From an uncultured Clostridia bacterium (lineage in GTDB: Bacteria > Bacillota > Clostridia > Christensenellales > Borkfalkiaceae), in the NCBI GenBank assembly GCA_944375795.1, contig CALWAU010000057.1, positions 1 to 52,437 of the forward strand: DNA of 52,437 bases, written 5' to 3'. Both the position numbers and the translations under genes were made by a program. Positions 8,555-16,093 of the stretch are shown here, one piece after another. The stretch's first letter is position 1, and every line of letters begins with the position of its first letter. The notes under the pieces are model-generated. The model worked only from the letters and a program-made list of their open reading frames with translations, was not told where the DNA came from and did not search any database.

Positions 8555-11020
8555 TTATCCCTTGATGAGTGTTATATCGTTAAATATCGCCTTATTGTAT
8601 CCGGTTGCGTTGCGATTGCTCGCCATGACCCCCACGAGGAGGGTATCGGGAAGCGTCTCATATTCCAGCTCGCTCACCTGCACAAAGTTTATTCCGTCCT
8701 CCGAAATATAGGTGGAAAGCTTGTTTCCGCTGCGCACGATGCGCAGGTAAGTGCCGAGCTCCGCGTGCCCGTAATTGCTGAAGGTGGCGGGCAGGCTCGT
8801 CGCCTTCCGGTGCAGCGCCAGATACATTCCGTTATTGTAGCAGCCGATAAAGGCCATTTTGGAAGCGGAAATGATCGATTCGCGCACCATCAGCCCGCCC
8901 TTGGCCCCGCTCGCCGAATAGTTGGTTTTGTCCATCCGGGCGGTATAGGTAAAGTCGCCGCTGACCGTGAGATAGGCAAACCGCCCGGAATCGGCCGAAG
9001 CGCCGATATCGTAACCGTTGGCGTAAATGGTCACGGAAGCCGCATTCTGCTTCGTATACGAAGCCGTGGGGACGAAATCGTCTCCGCCCGAAACGATGTC
9101 GCAGCTCTGGTAATAGTCCTCCGTCTTTACCACCTTCGCCGCAATATCGCGGGTAAAGGCGGGATAGGAGACTTCCAGGGCGCCGTTTTCGCCCGCCGTC
9201 GCGGTTACGGTATCTATCGTCTCATCCGCATAGGTATCGATAAATTCTATCGTATATTCGCCCGGCGCCATTCCCGTCAGGGAAATCGTCCCCGCCTGTA
9301 TCTGCAGAGGCTGCGTATAGCCTTCCAGCATATAGTTGTAATCGTGCTTGCTGTCCTTTATCCACAGATATGCCCTGTTGTTTCCGCACCGCAGACCCAT
9401 GTACCACATCACGCCGTCGCCCGCCGGCACGGAAAGATTGTCGAACGCCGCCGCATTCCGCAGGTCCGCGCCCTTGAAAAGCGTATTGACGGCACGATAA
9501 TGGGAATACAAATTATATTCGTCCACATACGAACCCCAGGTCCAATGCATGGTCGTGCCGAGGCTGTTGGAGAAGATGGAGGAATACAGTCCGTTGTGAA
9601 AGGACACGCCCTCCCGATCGTTTTCGCGCTGGATATCGCCCGAAGGAGAGAGCCCGTACTCGCCCAAAAAGGTCGGCTTATCCGCCGCGGCGAACCGCGC
9701 ATTGACGATGCGTTTGACCGCCTTTACCGACTCGTACTGCTGTTCTCCGAACCAATTGTTGTGAATCGTATACCGGTGGACGGTGGTCAGATCCATGGAT
9801 TCTAGCGCCCAGAGATCGGCGCCGCTGTCATCTGCGGAACTGCCGCAGCTGGTGGAAACGAGATGGTCGTAAATGTCGAGTGATTTTATATACTCGGCCA
9901 TTTCGGTATGCCAGGAGGTAATTCCCGACAGCGCGGTATAATAATCGCCGCCGTTCCCCCATACCATCAGCTCGGCGTCCACCTCATTCCACAGCTCGTA
10001 AAGCATCAGGGAAGGGCTGTATCCCCAGCGGGCCACCACGTAACGCAGATAATTTTTCGTCGCCCTCTTGGCCTCCGGGTCGGTAAAGAAATCGGTCACG
10101 TTGTCCACCGGGCCGCCGTTTGCGGAATTGTACGGATTGCGCGCCCAGCCCCACTCGGAGAAGGACTCCGTACCGATATCGAAATCACCCCAATGATATA
10201 AGGTAAGGCGATAAAACAGACCCAGTTCGTCGGCGAGATTGACCTTGTAATCCGTCTTGAAGCCGATTTTCTGGTTATAGTAACCCAGCCCGTTATAGCA
10301 ATCGCTCCATTCCAGTTCTCCGTCCTCTCTCGTCCATTCGAGCTGATCCCCCTCGCAGAGGTCGAACTGCGTCATGTTTCCGCCGTTGGCGGCGAGCTGC
10401 TGAAACCAGCGATCGTCCCCGTACGTGCCGTCGAGGTGGTCGTCGCCGGCCCATTCCCAGCCGCAGAAATTGTTTCCTATCCCCACGAAGGGACTGCCGT
10501 TGTCATATTCCAGGTGACGATGATCGTCCGAAACGGTCAGAAACGCGTCCTTCGTCCCGGGCTTGACGGAAAAGCTCCTGGTTCCCTCCTCGGGATAGCG
10601 CGACGCGACGCCGTTGCGCACGATGGAAATATAGTAGGTATATTCCCCGGCCGAACGGGGCGTAAACCGCATGCGGAACTGCCCCTCCCCCACCTTCGTC
10701 AGCACCTCCCTCTGCCCGTTGAGCCGACGGGAATATTCCTCGTACCAGAACATGGGTACGTTATAGGAATTTCCCTGTTCGTCCTCGATACAGGCGGCAA
10801 CATTGATCTGCGAGGCGTCGTAGACGTTGATATTCTCGTCGAGGTCGATTTCCACGCCGATTTCGGCAAGCTCGTACATCTGCGCATTGTCGAGATTGGA
10901 ATACACCTCTCTGACTGTCGGCCCCCCGCCCTTACACGCCGTAAACAGCGCAAGCAGCGCCGCAAAACATACATTCAGCATCAGCAGGCCGCAAACGAGC
11001 CTTTTCTTTGTTCTCTTCAT
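8555..11020 (-). CDS. Lipoprotein glycoside hydrolase, GH-A clan, with DUF5060-like N-terminal domain
   Basis: An 821-residue exported lipoprotein: signal peptide and lipobox LFTAC put the lipidated Cys at residue 29. Residues about 35-150 form an Ig-like domain of the DUF5060 type. Residues about 160-560 are a (beta/alpha)8 hydrolase of the GH5-like clan: LYELWNEVD (about 341-349) carries the expected acid/base Glu and FLGEYGLS (about 451-458) the nucleophile Glu. The C-terminal 200 residues are a concanavalin-like domain of the DUF1349 type (GGLMVRESI, LALHRK, YLRIVRSGNKLSTYISEDG). It should act outside the membrane as an endo- or exo-glycanase that feeds the co-transcribed transporter. The exact polysaccharide cannot be deduced. 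The next gene upstream is 9 bases away. Confidence 0.8.
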   Translation of the reverse strand: MKRTKKRLVCGLLMLNVCFAALLALFTACKGGGPTVREVYSNLDNAQMYELAEIGVEIDLDENINVYDASQINVAACIEDEQGNSYNVPMFWYEEYSRRLNGQREVLTKVGEGQFRMRFTPRSAGEYTYYISIVRNGVASRYPEEGTRSFSVKPGTKDAFLTVSDDHRHLEYDNGSPFVGIGNNFCGWEWAGDDHLDGTYGDDRWFQQLAANGGNMTQFDLCEGDQLEWTREDGELEWSDCYNGLGYYNQKIGFKTDYKVNLADELGLFYRLTLYHWGDFDIGTESFSEWGWARNPYNSANGGPVDNVTDFFTDPEAKRATKNYLRYVVARWGYSPSLMLYELWNEVDAELMVWGNGGDYYTALSGITSWHTEMAEYIKSLDIYDHLVSTSCGSSADDSGADLWALESMDLTTVHRYTIHNNWFGEQQYESVKAVKRIVNARFAAADKPTFLGEYGLSPSGDIQRENDREGVSFHNGLYSSIFSNSLGTTMHWTWGSYVDEYNLYSHYRAVNTLFKGADLRNAAAFDNLSVPAGDGVMWYMGLRCGNNRAYLWIKDSKHDYNYMLEGYTQPLQIQAGTISLTGMAPGEYTIEFIDTYADETIDTVTATAGENGALEVSYPAFTRDIAAKVVKTEDYYQSCDIVSGGDDFVPTASYTKQNAASVTIYANGYDIGASADSGRFAYLTVSGDFTYTARMDKTNYSASGAKGGLMVRESIISASKMAFIGCYNNGMYLALHRKATSLPATFSNYGHAELGTYLRIVRSGNKLSTYISEDGINFVQVSELEYETLPDTLLVGVMASNRNATGYNKAIFNDITLIKG

Positions 11021-11029
11021 AAAATCTCC

Positions 11030-11887
11030 TTATAATTTCAAACCCGTGCTGGCGATCCCCGAAATCAGCTTTTTCCGAAAGATAAAAAAGATGATCATGA
11101 CGGGGATACAGGATATGGTCAGCGCGGCCATCAGAACCGTAGGGTCCTGAGAACTCAGCGCCCCCATAATGACGGTGAGACCGACCGGAAGCGTCATCGC
11201 CGTCTGTTGTTTGAGAAATATCATCGGCGCAAAAAAGTCCCCCCAAACGCCGTTGAAACACAGAATCAGATTTACGACAATCGTGGGCACCGACAGCGGC
11301 GCGACGATGTGAAGAAAATTCTGAAAGGTATTGCAGCCGTCGATTTTCCCCGCCTCCTCCAGCTCCTTGGGCAGCCCCAGAAAAAACTGCCTCATCATAA
11401 AGATGCAGGAGGGAGAAAAGATGGAAATGATCACGAGGCTGTTGAGATTGTTGATGAGCTTCAGTTTTACGATCGTCCGGTAATTCTGAATGATCGTCAG
11501 CTGTCCCGGAAGCATCATCGCGACGACAAACAGCATAAAAATCAAATTCTTTCCCCGGAAATTCAGGCGCGAAAGCGCATAGGCCGCGGGCAGACACACC
11601 ACCGTCTGCAAAAGCGGAATCAATACGGAAACATACACGCTGTTCAGAAAGAAGCGCCCGAATATATCGATTTTGGCAAAAATGGTCTTATAGCCGAAAA
11701 CGGAAAAATCGTGCGGGAAAAAGGTGGGCTGGGGAGACATGTATTCCGCCGACGTCTTGAAAGAGCTGGTGATCATGAAATAGAAGGGAAAGAGCATGAA
11801 TATGCAGACCACCGCGCCGATCAGAAATACGCCGAGCTTTCCGATCGCCCTCTTTACCGCGCCCGGCTTCAAAGAAATCTCAATCAT
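11030..11887 (-). CDS. CUT1 sugar ABC transporter permease, MalG-like
   Basis: A 285-residue permease with six predicted membrane helices, the first at about residues 18-38. The cytoplasmic EAA loop is EAGKIDGCNTFQNFLHIVAPL minus its last residue (about 188-207), the docking site for the ATPase. The C-terminus is the usual short KKLISGIASTGLKL-type tail. It is the second membrane subunit of a carbohydrate importer and overlaps the other permease by 8 bases. No ATPase gene lies in the operon, so a shared MsiK-type ATPase encoded elsewhere is likely. Confidence 0.92.
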   Translation of the reverse strand: MIEISLKPGAVKRAIGKLGVFLIGAVVCIFMLFPFYFMITSSFKTSAEYMSPQPTFFPHDFSVFGYKTIFAKIDIFGRFFLNSVYVSVLIPLLQTVVCLPAAYALSRLNFRGKNLIFMLFVVAMMLPGQLTIIQNYRTIVKLKLINNLNSLVIISIFSPSCIFMMRQFFLGLPKELEEAGKIDGCNTFQNFLHIVAPLSVPTIVVNLILCFNGVWGDFFAPMIFLKQQTAMTLPVGLTVIMGALSSQDPTVLMAALTISCIPVMIIFFIFRKKLISGIASTGLKL

Positions 11888-12782
11888 CTTTTACCATCAC
11901 CCTCGACAACAAAAATTGTCCCAACGTCATCGCCAGAACGATGACAAAAATGACGATGGCGATCACGGAGGCATAACCTACATCCCGATAGAAAAATGCC
12001 TGCTGCCACATCATATAGCTTATGGTGACCTTGGTATCCCCGAACATGCCGTTCAGCATGATATAGATGGGGTCGAATACCTGGAAGGAGGAAATAAACG
12101 CCGTCACGAACAAAAATACGAGCGTGTTGCCGATGAGCGGCAGCGTAATTGCAAAAAACTGCCGGGTCTTCGTGCCCCCGTCTATTTCCGCGGCCTCGTA
12201 ATAGGCCCTGGGGATATTCCGTATCGCCACCAGCGCAATGATGAAGAAAAATCCCACGCCCTTGAAGATATCCACCAGCATGACGGAATTCAGCGCAATG
12301 TCTGCATCCGTCAGCCAGCCGACAGGCCCGAGCCCGAAAATCCGCAAAATTCCGTTCAGCACCCCGAACTCGTAATCGTACATTTTATTGAATACCAGGG
12401 CGACCACCGACATGGGGATGACGATCGGCATGAACAGCGCGCTTTCCATGACAAACTGTCCCACCCGGTTTCTGACGCGCGACGCGACGAAATTTGCCAG
12501 AATCACCCCCAGCCCCACCTTCGCCAGGACGGTGACGACGGTGAAATAAAAGGTATTTCCGATGACCGTCCTGAAATTTTCATCCTCGAACAGCTTGACG
12601 AAATTTTCGACGCCGACAAAAGTCATGTCGGGGCTGAGAAAATCCCATTCGTAAAAGGCGATGCGAAAGGTGAGACAGGCGGGAACCGCGGCAAAGATCA
12701 TAAACAGCGCAAACGCGGGCAGAACGAACAGATATCCGATATTGTCATATCTTTTCTTGAGCTTCGGACATTTCATCTTCAT
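11880..12782 (-). CDS. CUT1 sugar ABC transporter permease, MalF-like
   Basis: A 300-residue permease with six predicted membrane helices. The EAA loop is YEAAEIDGGTKTRQFFAITL (about residues 190-209). The start is placed at the ATG at 12782 because it overlaps the binding-protein stop as ATGA; a longer frame exists upstream but lies inside the binding-protein gene. A second ATG two codons later is an alternative. It forms the transmembrane pore with the adjacent MalG-like protein. Confidence 0.92.
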   Translation of the reverse strand: MKMKCPKLKKRYDNIGYLFVLPAFALFMIFAAVPACLTFRIAFYEWDFLSPDMTFVGVENFVKLFEDENFRTVIGNTFYFTVVTVLAKVGLGVILANFVASRVRNRVGQFVMESALFMPIVIPMSVVALVFNKMYDYEFGVLNGILRIFGLGPVGWLTDADIALNSVMLVDIFKGVGFFFIIALVAIRNIPRAYYEAAEIDGGTKTRQFFAITLPLIGNTLVFLFVTAFISSFQVFDPIYIMLNGMFGDTKVTISYMMWQQAFFYRDVGYASVIAIVIFVIVLAMTLGQFLLSRVMVKDD

Positions 12783-14146
12783 TCCCCGAGATACTGCTGA
12801 ATGGTGGCCGCCAGGGAATCCAGGCTGTTGCTGCCCGTCCCCGTCAGCGTAAATCCGTTGGTGTCGGACATATAGCCCCCGAACCACTTTCTCACTTCCA
12901 GCTCGATGGCGCTGTAAGAGCCGGGCGCGGGCACGGGCGTGGCGTATTGCAGCGCGTCATAGAAGAGTTCGCCGCTCTCCGGGAAGAAATCTTTCTGCAC
13001 CAGGATATCCATCGCCGACTTAATCGACGGAATCGCCCAGGGAGATTCCGTGAGATATTCCTCCTGGAATTTCTTGCTCGACAGGAATTTGGCAAGTTCC
13101 CATGCCTCTTCTTTGTTCTCGCTGGTCTTGAAGATGGGACAGGCCCCCACGCCGATGGTGGAATGCAGACTTCCGTCCACGGACGGGAAACTCACCACGT
13201 CGTAGCCCTCCCGCAGCTTGGAGACGTCGTTCGCGGAACCGTTGAAGCCTCCGTTATAGAGATAGCTGACATATTCCATCGTCACCGACATGAAGCCGAG
13301 GCGGTTGGTACAGAACAAATCGTATTCCGTCGTCCCCCCGAATTTCGGGCTGTACTGATGCTTCACGTCCTCCGCATTCATGATATCGTAAAGCATCTGA
13401 AAGCATTGCTTGGCATCGCCGTCGTTGATCTGCACGGTCTTCCAGTCCTCCGAAAGAATGGACGTCCCGTAGGCGTTCAGCCACGGCTCGATCGTGAGGA
13501 AATACTGGTTTTGCAACTTGATCCCGTACTTGTTGTTCACGCCGGAAACCACGTTGTTCGCCGTGATCTTTTCACAGCAATAGAGGAAATTTTCTATCGT
13601 CCACCCCTCGTGCGGATAATTGGGGTCGGTCGGGGCGATTCCGGCCTCCGAAAGCACGTTTTTGTTATAAAACAGGCATACCCGGTTCCAGGTCGTCGGA
13701 AGAGAATACATCTTTCCGTCATACTCGTGCGCACTATAGAGAATGGGCGCCATCTGGTCGAACGATTCCTGCATTTCCGCGCGGTCCCGCTCTATGTAGT
13801 CGTCGAGGGGCAGAAGCAAATCGCTCGCCACCAGGGACGCGATGGCCTCCGTCGCCAAATCCCCGCAGTCGGGAAGATTTCCCGAGTACGCCGACGTGGC
13901 GATCTGCTGCGCAAGCTCTCCCCAGCTGCCGGCCTGGACGCCCTCTACGCGCACCTCTATCCCCGTCTCCTCCGTAAACGCTTTCAGGCGTTCCTCCCAC
14001 TGCGAAATCAGGCCCGCGTTGCACCAGAACAGCAATTCCTTCGAGCCGCCTCCGCCGATGATGGGATTGTCTCCGCCGCAGGCACCCATGGGTGCGACCA
14101 TCGCAAAGCCCAAAATCCCCGCGAGCAATTTTGTGAGTCTTTTCAT
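12779..14146 (-). CDS. Sugar ABC transporter substrate-binding lipoprotein
   Basis: A 455-residue extracellular solute-binding protein of family 1 (CUT1). Signal peptide with lipobox PMGAC; the lipidated Cys is about residue 23, followed by a short Gly-rich linker. Features typical of the family are LLFWCNAGLISQWEERLKAF at the first strand, the MYSLPTTWNRVCLFYNKNVL hinge segment (about residues 143-162), and aromatic residues suited to stacking sugars. It captures the oligosaccharides released by the secreted hydrolase. A GGAGG ribosome-binding site lies 7 bases before the ATG, and the gap to the kinase gene is 53 bases. Confidence 0.92.
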   Translation of the reverse strand: MKRLTKLLAGILGFAMVAPMGACGGDNPIIGGGGSKELLFWCNAGLISQWEERLKAFTEETGIEVRVEGVQAGSWGELAQQIATSAYSGNLPDCGDLATEAIASLVASDLLLPLDDYIERDRAEMQESFDQMAPILYSAHEYDGKMYSLPTTWNRVCLFYNKNVLSEAGIAPTDPNYPHEGWTIENFLYCCEKITANNVVSGVNNKYGIKLQNQYFLTIEPWLNAYGTSILSEDWKTVQINDGDAKQCFQMLYDIMNAEDVKHQYSPKFGGTTEYDLFCTNRLGFMSVTMEYVSYLYNGGFNGSANDVSKLREGYDVVSFPSVDGSLHSTIGVGACPIFKTSENKEEAWELAKFLSSKKFQEEYLTESPWAIPSIKSAMDILVQKDFFPESGELFYDALQYATPVPAPGSYSAIELEVRKWFGGYMSDTNGFTLTGTGSNSLDSLAATIQQYLGE

Positions 14147-14199
14147 GATAAATCCTCCGAATGCATATATTTCGTTTTTTCGTCCCGCGCCGCCCTCAT

Positions 14200-15117
14200 T
14201 CAGCTCCGGGCGGCGATAAACGCCTCCACTTCTTCACGGCGGGGCAGCGAGGGAATGGCCCCCGCCCGCTGTACGGTCAAAGCGCCCGTCGCGTTGGCAA
14301 AGCGCACGGCCTCACGCAGCGTCCTCCCCTCCGAAAGCGCCACCGCCAACGCGCCGTTGAAACTGTCCCCCGCCGCGACGGTATCCACGGCCTTCACCGC
14401 ATAACCGGCAATCATCTCGCAGCCGTGTTTGTCCGCCACCAGCGCACCGCGGGCACCCAGGGTAGCGACGACCGCCCCTACCCCGCAGGCGAGCAGCGCC
14501 TTCGCCGCGGCCGTCACCTCCTCTTCCGTTTCCGTCGGCAGCCCCGTCAGGGCCGAAAGTTCCCTTTCGTTCGGCGTAAGATAATCCACTCTCCCGAACA
14601 GTTCTCTCTCCGGCTTTGCCGCGGGCGCGGGGTTGAGCAGCACCTTTGTCCCGTAAGACTTCGCCCGAACAATCAGTTCCCTCGTCACCTCGGGGCGCAG
14701 TTCAAATTGAAAAACCGCCAATTCGGCCCCCTTCAGTACCCCGTCTATCCTCTCGATTTCCCGCTGCCCGAAGGCATAATTCGCCGAGGGGATCACGCAG
14801 ATGCGGTTCTGTCCGCTCCCGTCCACCTGCACCTGGGCCACCGCCGTGGGCAGATCGCAGGAAAACACATATTCGTCGCTTATCCCCTCCGCCCTCAGGA
14901 TCTCCCGAAACGCCTCTCCGTCGGAATCCCGCCCGAGCATGCCGCACATGATCGCATCTCCCCCCAGCCGGGCGGCCGCCACGCACTGATTGGCGCCCTT
15001 TCCGCCCGGAAAGCGGGCGATGGATTCACCCGACACCGTCTCTCCCGCCGCGGGAAACTTCTGCATCCTCGCGACGTTATCCATCACGAAGGAACCTATC
15101 ACCGCGATCCGCGCCAT
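14200..15117 (-). CDS. rbsK: Ribokinase-family (PfkB) sugar kinase
   Basis: A 305-residue ATP-dependent sugar kinase. It has the N-terminal PfkB signature (FPGGKGANQCVAAARLGGDA, residues about 36-55) and the C-terminal signature DTVAAGDSFNGALAVAL (about 244-260), whose AAGD Asp is the catalytic base. Length and motifs match ribokinase, which phosphorylates O5 of D-ribose; enzymes of this type are known to accept other pentoses, including D-arabinose. The start codon lies one base after the stop of the SIS gene with GGAGGAGTGAG before it, so the two are translationally linked. The pairing with an arabinose-5-phosphate-isomerase-like gene suggests a pentose other than ribose (inference). Confidence 0.88.
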   Translation of the reverse strand: MARIAVIGSFVMDNVARMQKFPAAGETVSGESIARFPGGKGANQCVAAARLGGDAIMCGMLGRDSDGEAFREILRAEGISDEYVFSCDLPTAVAQVQVDGSGQNRICVIPSANYAFGQREIERIDGVLKGAELAVFQFELRPEVTRELIVRAKSYGTKVLLNPAPAAKPERELFGRVDYLTPNERELSALTGLPTETEEEVTAAAKALLACGVGAVVATLGARGALVADKHGCEMIAGYAVKAVDTVAAGDSFNGALAVALSEGRTLREAVRFANATGALTVQRAGAIPSLPRREEVEAFIAARS

Positions 15118-15118
15118 C

Positions 15119-15700
15119 TCACTCCTCCTCCCGCCGCAGCATTTCCCCCAGGGAGCCGTTGGGATGATACCTGTGAAAATCCGCGCGCGTAAATTTTCTC
15201 CGGCGGGAGAGCTCGCAGGCGATGGCGTCCCCCAATACCAGGGTCACGGTGCTCGACACGGTCGGCGCCAGGTTCCACTCGTCCGCCTCCGCAAGCTTCG
15301 GATAAAATATCCCGCAATCGCACAGCCTGGCCAGCTCGCTGTCCCTCCCCGACGTGAATGCGATCGTCTTTACCCCGTTCTCCTTCAGCGGAAGCACGTT
15401 CTGGACGACCTCCCTCGTATTGCCGCTGTTGGAGATCAACACGGCGACGTCGCCCCGCGCGATCATGCCCAGGTCCCCGTGCATCGCCTCCGTCGAATGC
15501 ACGAAGATGGCGGGAATCCCCAGCGACGAGAACGTCGCGGCGAGCTTCCCCGCGATGTGCCCGCTCTTTCCGACCCCCATGAACGCCACGCGGCCGGAGC
15601 ACGCCGAAAGCATCTCCAGCGCCTCCCCGTACTGCTCCTCGGGCTCCTCCATCAGCCGGGTTATCCCGTCCCGCTCCCTCTCCATCGTCTCTTTCAACAT
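15119..15700 (-). CDS. SIS-domain sugar isomerase, arabinose 5-phosphate isomerase-like
   Basis: A 193-residue single SIS domain. It has the KdsD/KpsF/GutQ hallmarks: MGVGKSGHIAGKLAATFSSL, VHSTEAMHGDLGMI, LISNSGNTREV, LAPTVSSTVTLVLGDAIA and the terminal HPNGSLG. These enzymes interconvert D-arabinose 5-phosphate and D-ribulose 5-phosphate. The two CBS domains of most KdsD proteins are missing; SIS-only forms are known. A Gram-positive cell should not need the enzyme for KDO, so a catabolic role next to the pentose-type kinase is likely, though a sugar-phosphate sensor role is possible. The start at 15700 was chosen for its GGAGG 7 bases upstream; an upstream in-frame start at 15781 lacks one. 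First gene of the operon, with a 130-base leader. Confidence 0.82.
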   Translation of the reverse strand: MLKETMERERDGITRLMEEPEEQYGEALEMLSACSGRVAFMGVGKSGHIAGKLAATFSSLGIPAIFVHSTEAMHGDLGMIARGDVAVLISNSGNTREVVQNVLPLKENGVKTIAFTSGRDSELARLCDCGIFYPKLAEADEWNLAPTVSSTVTLVLGDAIACELSRRRKFTRADFHRYHPNGSLGEMLRREEE

Positions 15701-15832
15701 CTCTACGCCTCCCCGCGGAGGCGCCGCTCCGCCGTTCTCCCGGTGCCGCCCGACGCGCTCCGCGCCCGAACATCCGGGCAAAAATTTCGATATATTTTCA
15801 ATAATTTCCTTATCCGGTACGTAAACTGAAAG

Positions 15833-15852
15833 TTACCGAACCGTTTCGGTAA
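15833..15852. promoter_or_regulatory. LacI-type operator of the glycan-use operon
   Basis: TTACCGAACCGTTTCGGTAA is a 20-bp palindrome with nine of ten base pairs matched and a central CpG, the hallmark of LacI/PurR-family sites. It begins 4 bases downstream of the -10 box, so a bound repressor would cover the transcription start. It does not fit the CcpA cre consensus. The LacI protein at the end of the operon is the obvious candidate to bind it. Confidence 0.75.
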
Positions 15853-15856
15853 ATAC

Positions 15857-15885
15857 ATTATATCACAACAAAACAGAAATTGCAA
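15857..15885 (-). promoter_or_regulatory. Sigma-A promoter of the glycan-use operon
   Basis: Minus-strand TTGCAA (15880-15885), a 17-base spacer and TATAAT (15857-15862). It is followed at once by the LacI-type operator and leads into the SIS-kinase-transporter-hydrolase operon. No other clear promoter was found inside the operon. Confidence 0.8.
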
Positions 15886-15997
15886 TACCTTTTGCGAAAA
15901 TTTTTTAATTTTTTTTCACCGCGCGAACACCTTCCTTATTATTATGCCGATGCGCCCGCGGCGCTCGTCCCCGCGGCGGAAGAACCGCCGGCGCGGC

Positions 15998-16026
15998 AAA
16001 AGAGCGGCGAGTCACCTCGCCGCTCT
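15998..16026 (-). terminator. Intrinsic terminator after malQ
   Basis: An 11-bp stem (AGAGCGGCGAG at 16001-16011 with its complement at 16016-16026) has a 4-base loop; in minus-strand sense it runs into TTTT. It separates malQ from the promoter of the glycan-use operon. Confidence 0.75.
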
Positions 16027-16093
16027 GCACCTCCGTTTCCCCGGGCCGCCGGAATTTTTCCGCCCGACCGACGCCGATACGCCCCCGCGGGCA

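Noticed and set aside
2989-8711. Very long open frames on the plus strand, opposite the wall protein and the GH116-like gene
   Set aside because: They mirror well-recognised minus-strand genes codon by codon, have Arg/His/Pro-rich translations without family features and no ribosome-binding sites. The same applies to plus-strand frames opposite malQ and the ATPase (16481-20441), opposite rpoC and rpoB (31543-38985) and opposite dapL and pyrG (41413-45348).
15701-15781. Upstream start for the SIS gene
   Set aside because: The extra 27 residues are Gly/Arg/Pro-rich, do not belong to the SIS family and have no ribosome-binding site, whereas the ATG at 15700 has GGAGG at proper spacing.
15833-15852. 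CcpA cre site
   Set aside because: The palindrome does not fit the cre pattern; its CpG-centred, fully symmetric form suits a dedicated LacI-family repressor better.
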